This document shows positions 18,401 through 21,349 of a stretch of 21,349 bases of DNA, in pieces; positions within the stretch are counted from its first letter, which is position 1, and every line of letters begins with the position of its first letter. The stretch covers positions 1 through 21,349 of the forward strand of contig JALOCD010000073.1 in the NCBI GenBank assembly GCA_023228025.1, given 5' to 3'. Under the pieces are notes generated by a model. It saw only the letters and a list, made by a program, of their open reading frames with translations. It searched no databases and was not told the DNA's origin. Source of the DNA: Prolixibacteraceae bacterium (GTDB lineage: Bacteria; Bacteroidota; Bacteroidia; Bacteroidales; Prolixibacteraceae). The translations under genes and the position numbers were made by a program.

Positions 18401-19402
18401 ATTCATGTTCACTGTGAGATTTCAAGCGATGCCGTGGGTTCACCGGATCATGCGTATGAACATGCGCGAAATTTCTGTGGTCTGGATTTCGCCGGATTAG
18501 CGGATCACTCTCCACGCGGGGAAAAATACGAGCGTCTTATAGCTGCCGGCAACCGGCACAATGCCCCTCAACATTTTTCCACCATTATCGGGTTTGAATG
18601 GAGTACCGGACGCTATGGGCACCGGAACGCTTATTATCCTGATGACAAAGGGCCGGAGCAACCTGATAGTGGTGGAGACAACACAGCGCCTTGGTGGAAA
18701 TTTCTTGATGAGCATAATGTCCGGGCTCTTACTGTTCCTCATCATCCCAATATGCAAGGGGGACTCAAGGCAAATGGAAAACCTGTGTGGGGTCCCATGG
18801 ACTGGTCTAAAATCAATAGCAAGTATCAGAGAGTCGTTGAAATCGAGCAACACAGGGGATCATCTGAAGCACCTGGCGGGCCGAATCCGGAACTTCGTAT
18901 TTACGGGAAGGATCTCGGATCAAGCGTGCAGACGGCATTGGCGATGGGCCATCGGCTGGGATTCATCGGTTCGACAGATACACACTTCGGCCGCCCCGGT
19001 ATCGGGAAGGGAGAAGAGGGATTAGCAGCAATCCTCAGTCCGGAACTGGAAAGAAAGGCACTCTTCAACTCCATGTATGACCGCCATTGTTATGCGACCA
19101 GTGGGGCTCGCATCCTTGTATTCTTTACCGTAAACGGGTTTCCGATGGGAAGTGAAGTTAAGATGGGTCCAAAAGACCCAAGAAATATTTCTTTCCGCGC
19201 AATCGGCACTAATCGCATTAAAAAAGTCGAACTTCTCAGAAATAATGAAGTAATTAAAACCTGGGATGGTACGGCCGATGATATAAGCGGAGCATTATCT
19301 GTTAAAGGGGAAATCGGGCAGGGAGAATGGTACTATATCAGGATAACACAGACGGACAGGGAGATGGCCTGGTCAACTCCAATCTGGGTGGATAAGAAAT
19401 AA
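15266..19402 (+). CDS. giant secreted fusion: right-handed beta-helix domain plus DUF3604 (PHP-like) domain
   Basis: A 1378-residue protein with three parts. Residues 1-45 are the signal peptide and leader shared with the GH59 gene. Residues about 74-770 are a complete beta-helix enzyme-like domain with SGGRRITGW near 165, LFVNGRRCTRARIP near 200, SDMGGIYTEGVSPGT near 560 and YGGWGLYCDQGS; it is a paralogue of the first beta-helix protein here and may belong near GH141, which I cannot prove. Residues about 790-1378 match DUF3604: a beta-rich front part, then GDIHVHCE with H1047 and H1049, GLADHS with H1081, VPHHPN and GSTDTHFG, a set of metal-ligand candidates typical of PHP-type phosphoesterases. 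Each half would be a normal stand-alone protein. The beta-helix half is more GC-rich than the DUF3604 half, which suggests joining of segments with different origins. The activity of the DUF3604 part is unknown to me. Confidence 0.85.
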   Translation: MKKIFLLFIILAFNIFGLTAKHCVYISTLSDGRNTGTKDQPVASLASVDVPVLAQYPELDPKLTSITPLNLHGDFYIAQNGRDSWSGTLTAMRADGTDGPFATLDRARDAVRAARARDASPRAYTVIIRGGFYPLGETLVFKPEDSATANAPTTYAAWPGEKPVFSGGRRITGWQKSADDNTWTVVIPEVREGKWYSTQLFVNGRRCTRARIPNEGFLRSNGPPRFSKETLQRLAGRTLGKRGPITGDNVNRMGISYQGDDLKPWANLQDVNLHVMHAWTSALHWIDGLGGKNHSVLFTGPSRSPGNDERQMPYYIENLLEGIDSPGEWYLDRKTGLLTYYPVNGEDMTSAETIVSALQTLVRFDGKAADGKFIDGLVFRGLSFQHADWGPLDHALENDGYSGCHFLEAAISATALRYCVFENCEISRSGGYALYLIDGSAFNRVQQCEIHDMGGGGILIGSRWSSSDIFQHSIPPDDVQDDLLARYNVVDNCFLHDNGQIFLGVIGGVFVAHSPNNKVTHNEICNMPYSGVTVGRRLDHKYSHAHHNEVGWNHIHHIGQGMMSDMGGIYTEGVSPGTRLHHNLIHDVSSYRYGGWGLYCDQGSKGILLDHNIVYDCTDGGYMQNIGSGNIIQNNIFYSDTVSGQFSAGRKRHPDAGKDLMTVERNIVASLSGEILARFWSKEDAMHFDQNIYWKSEDKELRFKDWSLDQWHGMGQDNNSLIADPMFLDATHHDFRLKPGSPAVKIGFDPIDTKEIGLYGSASFTRNSGLIGAVVRPTAVVDDPSSLAEDVDKRYGTIEFPNNIGNPAGEISHCTFVYTAGSEGVKTGESICFRWDYWRTASSFETKPEIVTKTQNGALLSGIAQTLVDATWPKPRYTPLSILKVDNGEILAGEKVNITFTMRFPEMNNLEGGIYAFILTPDGKEVRLKDRISLYACNRSPEKLLCTAEARPVEGQKGRVTIAVTDKYNNPVTNFTGTVQINGSTQTDLPASYTFKESDKGFKHFEVAFRPGVVTRITASYNSIKSISNPVLPREKTEPGTFFGDIHVHCEISSDAVGSPDHAYEHARNFCGLDFAGLADHSPRGEKYERLIAAGNRHNAPQHFSTIIGFEWSTGRYGHRNAYYPDDKGPEQPDSGGDNTAPWWKFLDEHNVRALTVPHHPNMQGGLKANGKPVWGPMDWSKINSKYQRVVEIEQHRGSSEAPGGPNPELRIYGKDLGSSVQTALAMGHRLGFIGSTDTHFGRPGIGKGEEGLAAILSPELERKALFNSMYDRHCYATSGARILVFFTVNGFPMGSEVKMGPKDPRNISFRAIGTNRIKKVELLRNNEVIKTWDGTADDISGALSVKGEIGQGEWYYIRITQTDREMAWSTPIWVDKK

Positions 19403-19426
19403 AACATTATCAGCATATTTATACTT

Positions 19427-19443
19427 TTGGCACTATTTTGGCA
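19427..19443 (+). promoter_or_regulatory. candidate sigma-54 (-24/-12) promoter for the tolC-like gene
   Basis: TTGGCAC at 19427-19433 and TTGGCA ending at 19443 place GG (19429-19430) and GC (19441-19442) exactly 10 bases apart, the invariant spacing of sigma-54 promoters (TGGCAC-N5-TTGCA). The -12 half has one mismatch, TGGC for TTGC. The expected start would be near 19454, 16 bases before the ATG at 19470. It lies in the 67-base gap after the PUL run. The same bases also form a direct repeat of TTTTGGCA with 11-base spacing, which could instead be an operator. Confidence 0.5.
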
Positions 19444-19469
19444 TAATAGTTTTTATAAATGATTATGAC

Positions 19470-20807
19470 ATGAATTACCGAATACTTTTTATATTGATCC
19501 TAATCCAATTGACCTCCAGTTTGCAGTTAGCTGCGCAGGAAAAGTGGACATTGAACGATTGTATCAACTATGCGCTGAAAAATAACCTTCAGTTACTGAA
19601 CGCAGATATGGACAAGCAGTTGGCTGAGGTGAGTTACCGTCAATCGAAATGGAACAGGTTGCCTGCAATTGGAGCAGGATCGGATGCGGGAAAAAATTAC
19701 GGCAGATCTGTGGATCCCAATACCAACGGGATAATCAATACCTCCTTTTTCAACAACTCCTACTATTTGGGTACTTCGGTCGATCTGTTCCGTGGTTTCA
19801 TGTACGAAAACCAAATCAGGTATAGTAAATTCAAAAAAGAGGCAACTGAAAACAGACGGATTAGTGCAGCAGATGATTTGGCTTTCTCGGTAATGAACGC
19901 CTTTTTTAATGTCATTTATTTCGAAGAACTGCTAAAGATCGCCAATGAGCAAAAAGCCATCTCTGAGCTGAACGTAAAGAAGATAGATATTTTAGTCTCG
20001 ACCGGATTGAAATCACCTGCTGATTTTCTGGAGATGAAGGCCAACTACGAAAAGGAAGAGCTCTTCTGTATTCAGACTGCGAATAACATCGCAACCTCCC
20101 GGATCAGCCTGATGAAATCAATGAACCTTCCTCCCGAAAGGCAGATCGTGCTCGTTCTTCCTGAAACGGAAGATGTTTTTCCCGGGATAGGTGCCAATAT
20201 TCAGGAACTCTTTGAGCAGCATACCTTCCGCTCACCATACATCCGTTCTTTCGAGGGTGAATGGCAGGCCAGTCAGAAAAATGTGAGCATCAACAGGGCC
20301 AGATTTTCTCCCTCCATCAGGCTACAGGCCAGTTACAACACCGGTTACTATGAAACCAACAAAGATGCAAATGACAAGACTATAGCATTCAGGGATCAGA
20401 TTAACAATAACCAACGACAGTTTCTTGGGGCGGCCCTAACCATTCCGTTGTTCAATAAAAATTCAGTCAGGTTTGACGTACAAAGCGCCAAAATTGAAGC
20501 GGAACAAGCCCAAACTAGACTTACCATGGCCAGGCAAACGCTTCTGTACGAAATGGAGGGAAATTACAACGAACTAACCGCATCGGGAAAAGAACTTCAA
20601 CAAACCGAAAAACAGATGGAAGCCGATAAGCTTGCATTTCAGGCAGCCCAGAAAAAATTTAATCAGGGAATGATCAATGCCATTGAATTGTATACGACCA
20701 AAAACAGACTTGCCAATACAACCGCTCAGGTTCTGCATGCCAAACTAACTTATGCGGTAAAGAAACGAATACTGGAGTTTTACAAAGGGAGTAGATTCTG
20801 GGAATAG
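19470..20807 (+). CDS. TolC-family outer-membrane efflux protein
   Basis: Predicted outer-membrane channel of a tripartite exporter. The 445 residues begin with a signal peptide (FILILIQLTSSLQLAAQ), followed by the family start WTLNDCINYALKNNLQL. Long Ala/Lys/Glu-rich helical stretches alternate with beta-strand segments such as SYYLGTSVDLFRGF and QFLGAALTIPLFNK, as expected for the two-repeat TolC fold. The terminal pattern ALKTYA-type is seen here as LTYAVKKRILEFYKGS. It is preceded by its own promoter candidate and followed, after 445 gene-free bases, by a membrane-fusion protein, so it belongs to an efflux operon and not to the glycan locus. The exported substrate cannot be told from this gene. 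Confidence 0.92.
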   Translation: MNYRILFILILIQLTSSLQLAAQEKWTLNDCINYALKNNLQLLNADMDKQLAEVSYRQSKWNRLPAIGAGSDAGKNYGRSVDPNTNGIINTSFFNNSYYLGTSVDLFRGFMYENQIRYSKFKKEATENRRISAADDLAFSVMNAFFNVIYFEELLKIANEQKAISELNVKKIDILVSTGLKSPADFLEMKANYEKEELFCIQTANNIATSRISLMKSMNLPPERQIVLVLPETEDVFPGIGANIQELFEQHTFRSPYIRSFEGEWQASQKNVSINRARFSPSIRLQASYNTGYYETNKDANDKTIAFRDQINNNQRQFLGAALTIPLFNKNSVRFDVQSAKIEAEQAQTRLTMARQTLLYEMEGNYNELTASGKELQQTEKQMEADKLAFQAAQKKFNQGMINAIELYTTKNRLANTTAQVLHAKLTYAVKKRILEFYKGSRFWE

Positions 20808-20849
20808 GAGCAGAGGGCGGAGAGCAGAGGGCATGGAGCAGAGCGCATG
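20808..20849. repeat. three tandem copies of a 14-bp purine-rich unit
   Basis: Units start at 20808, 20822 and 20836: GAGCAGAGGGCGGA, GAGCAGAGGGCATG and GAGCAGAGCGCATG. They begin directly after the tolC-like stop codon. A fourth, decayed unit may start at 20850 (GAGGAAAAAG). Confidence 0.85.
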
Positions 20850-20970
20850 GAGGAAAAAGAGGGGGAGAGTAGGAGACTTGGCAAGTTATTGAAAAAGAAA
20901 TAGGGGAACGGAGAAAGTGAACTGGGAGAAAAGACGGGGAGACTTGGGGACGGGGAGAGGGGGCGAGAGC
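20850..20970. other. polypurine tract without genes
   Basis: About four of five bases on the + strand are purines (49 of 60 in both 20821-20880 and 20881-20940 by my count). It contains a 10-base direct repeat GGAGACTTGG at 20872-20881 and 20938-20947. Reverse-strand open frames here have low-complexity Ser/Pro/Leu-rich translations and are not credible genes. Confidence 0.7.
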
Positions 20971-21112
20971 GACTTCTGGTTTGAAGTCCAATCAGGGACG
21001 GCCAATATTGTAGTCCCGGGTGGAGCGAAGCGGAACCCCGGGTATGGAAACGCCGGGAGTACACCGTCCGCGGTAGCGAATTGAAAAATTCGGTACAGAT
21101 CGATTCGGACGG
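20971..21112. repeat. cluster of hairpins, possible REP/MITE-like intergenic element
   Basis: Perfect inverted repeats follow one another: GACTTC/GAAGTC (20971-20976 with 20983-20988, 6-base loop); GGGAC/GTCCC (20995-20999 with 21013-21017), which competes with CCCGGG/CCCGGG (21015-21020 with 21037-21042); and CCGTCCG/CGGACGG (21064-21070 with 21106-21112) enclosing CGAATT-GAAA-AATTCG (21077-21092), a stem with a GNRA-type tetraloop. The part GGGTGGAGCGAAGCGGAACCC resembles sequences I have seen dispersed in bacterial intergenic regions. No transposase is present. Confidence 0.6.
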
Positions 21113-21196
21113 AAGGAGTGAAGGAATAAAAAGGAATAAAGAATAAAAAATATTGAATAGCCATTGGTGAAAAGGAAATTAAGATTAGGGCGCAAT

Positions 21197-21225
21197 CCAA
21201 AATCGAAATTCCAAAATCGAAAATT
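21197..21225. repeat. tandem direct repeat, two copies of about 14 bp
   Basis: CCAAAATCGAAATT at 21197-21210 is followed at once by CCAAAATCGAAAATT at 21211-21225. It is part of the AT-rich stretch 21113-21252, which also has GGAATAAA-like repeats at 21121-21147. I see no gene there. Confidence 0.7.
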
Positions 21226-21252
21226 ATCTAATATATTGTAAATAGGATCATC

Positions 21253-21349
21253 ATGGGAATGGATAGGGTTATTGAAAAGAAGAAAGGGATTCAGAAGAAA
21301 CATATTTTCTGGGGTGCTGGGGTTTTACTGATAGCCTTTTTGATTTTTA
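21253..21349 (+). CDS. HlyD/MacA-type membrane-fusion (periplasmic adaptor) protein, N-terminal part
   Basis: Only 32 codons are visible before the window ends. They read as a charged start (MDRVIEKKK, then KKH) followed by a hydrophobic segment (WGAGVLLIAFLIF), the usual inner-membrane anchor of periplasmic adaptor proteins that link an ABC or RND pump to TolC. The start may be the ATG at 21253 or the in-frame ATG at 21259; the second gives the more usual N-terminus, while AGGA at 21244-21247 fits the first. The tolC-like gene upstream supports the call. A pump gene would be expected further downstream. Confidence 0.65.
   Translation, partial: MGMDRVIEKKKGIQKKHIFWGAGVLLIAFLIF

Noticed and set aside
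20808..20849. Possible CRISPR array
   Set aside because: Units are 14 bp, directly adjacent, with no spacers and no cas genes nearby.
20674..21303. Several overlapping reverse-strand open frames of 94-105 codons
   Set aside because: They overlap in different frames, translate to low-complexity Ser/Pro/Leu/Phe-rich peptides and arise from the stop-poor complement of a purine-rich repeat.

Overview
This window looks like part of a polysaccharide utilisation locus (PUL) from a member of the Bacteroidota, followed by the start of an efflux operon. The evidence for the phylum is a SusD-type protein at the left edge, many secreted glycan-degrading enzymes in one co-directional run, AT-rich start regions without clear Shine-Dalgarno sites, and a TolC / membrane-fusion pair of the type common in that phylum. 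All genes lie on the + strand. No tRNA, rRNA, CRISPR array, transposase or integrase was found.

Region 1 (1-760) holds the C-terminal 156 residues of a SusD-like glycan-binding lipoprotein whose 5' part is outside the window. A gap of 289 bases follows, containing only a possible 63-codon gene remnant.

Region 2 (761-19402) is a run of eight genes with gaps of 2 to 91 bases, almost certainly one transcript. In order they are a right-handed beta-helix protein, a GH36 Sip1/raffinose-synthase-type alpha-galactosidase, a GH29 alpha-L-fucosidase, a GH97 enzyme fused to an SGNH hydrolase, a secreted alpha/beta-hydrolase, a Cys-type S1 sulfatase, a GH59 (galactocerebrosidase-family) enzyme with a discoidin-like domain, and a 1378-residue fusion of a beta-helix domain to a DUF3604/PHP-type domain. 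All have or probably have signal peptides. Two alpha-galactosidase-type families, one beta-galactosidase-type family, a fucosidase, a sulfatase and two probable esterases suggest a galactose-rich, fucosylated, sulfated and possibly acylated glycan as target. That substrate is an inference.

The most unusual signal is mosaic structure in the last two genes. The GH59 gene and the beta-helix/DUF3604 gene begin with the same AT-rich 135-bp leader (91% identical, signal peptide plus a broken beta-helix N-terminus). They then continue as unrelated, more GC-rich enzymes, and the composition drops again in the DUF3604 half. This looks like foreign enzyme modules spliced behind a duplicated resident leader.

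Region 3 (19403-21349) begins with a candidate sigma-54 (-24/-12) promoter, then a TolC-family outer-membrane protein. A 445-base gene-free interval follows, made of 14-bp tandem repeats, a polypurine tract and a cluster of hairpins. The first 32 codons of a HlyD/MacA-type membrane-fusion protein end the window.
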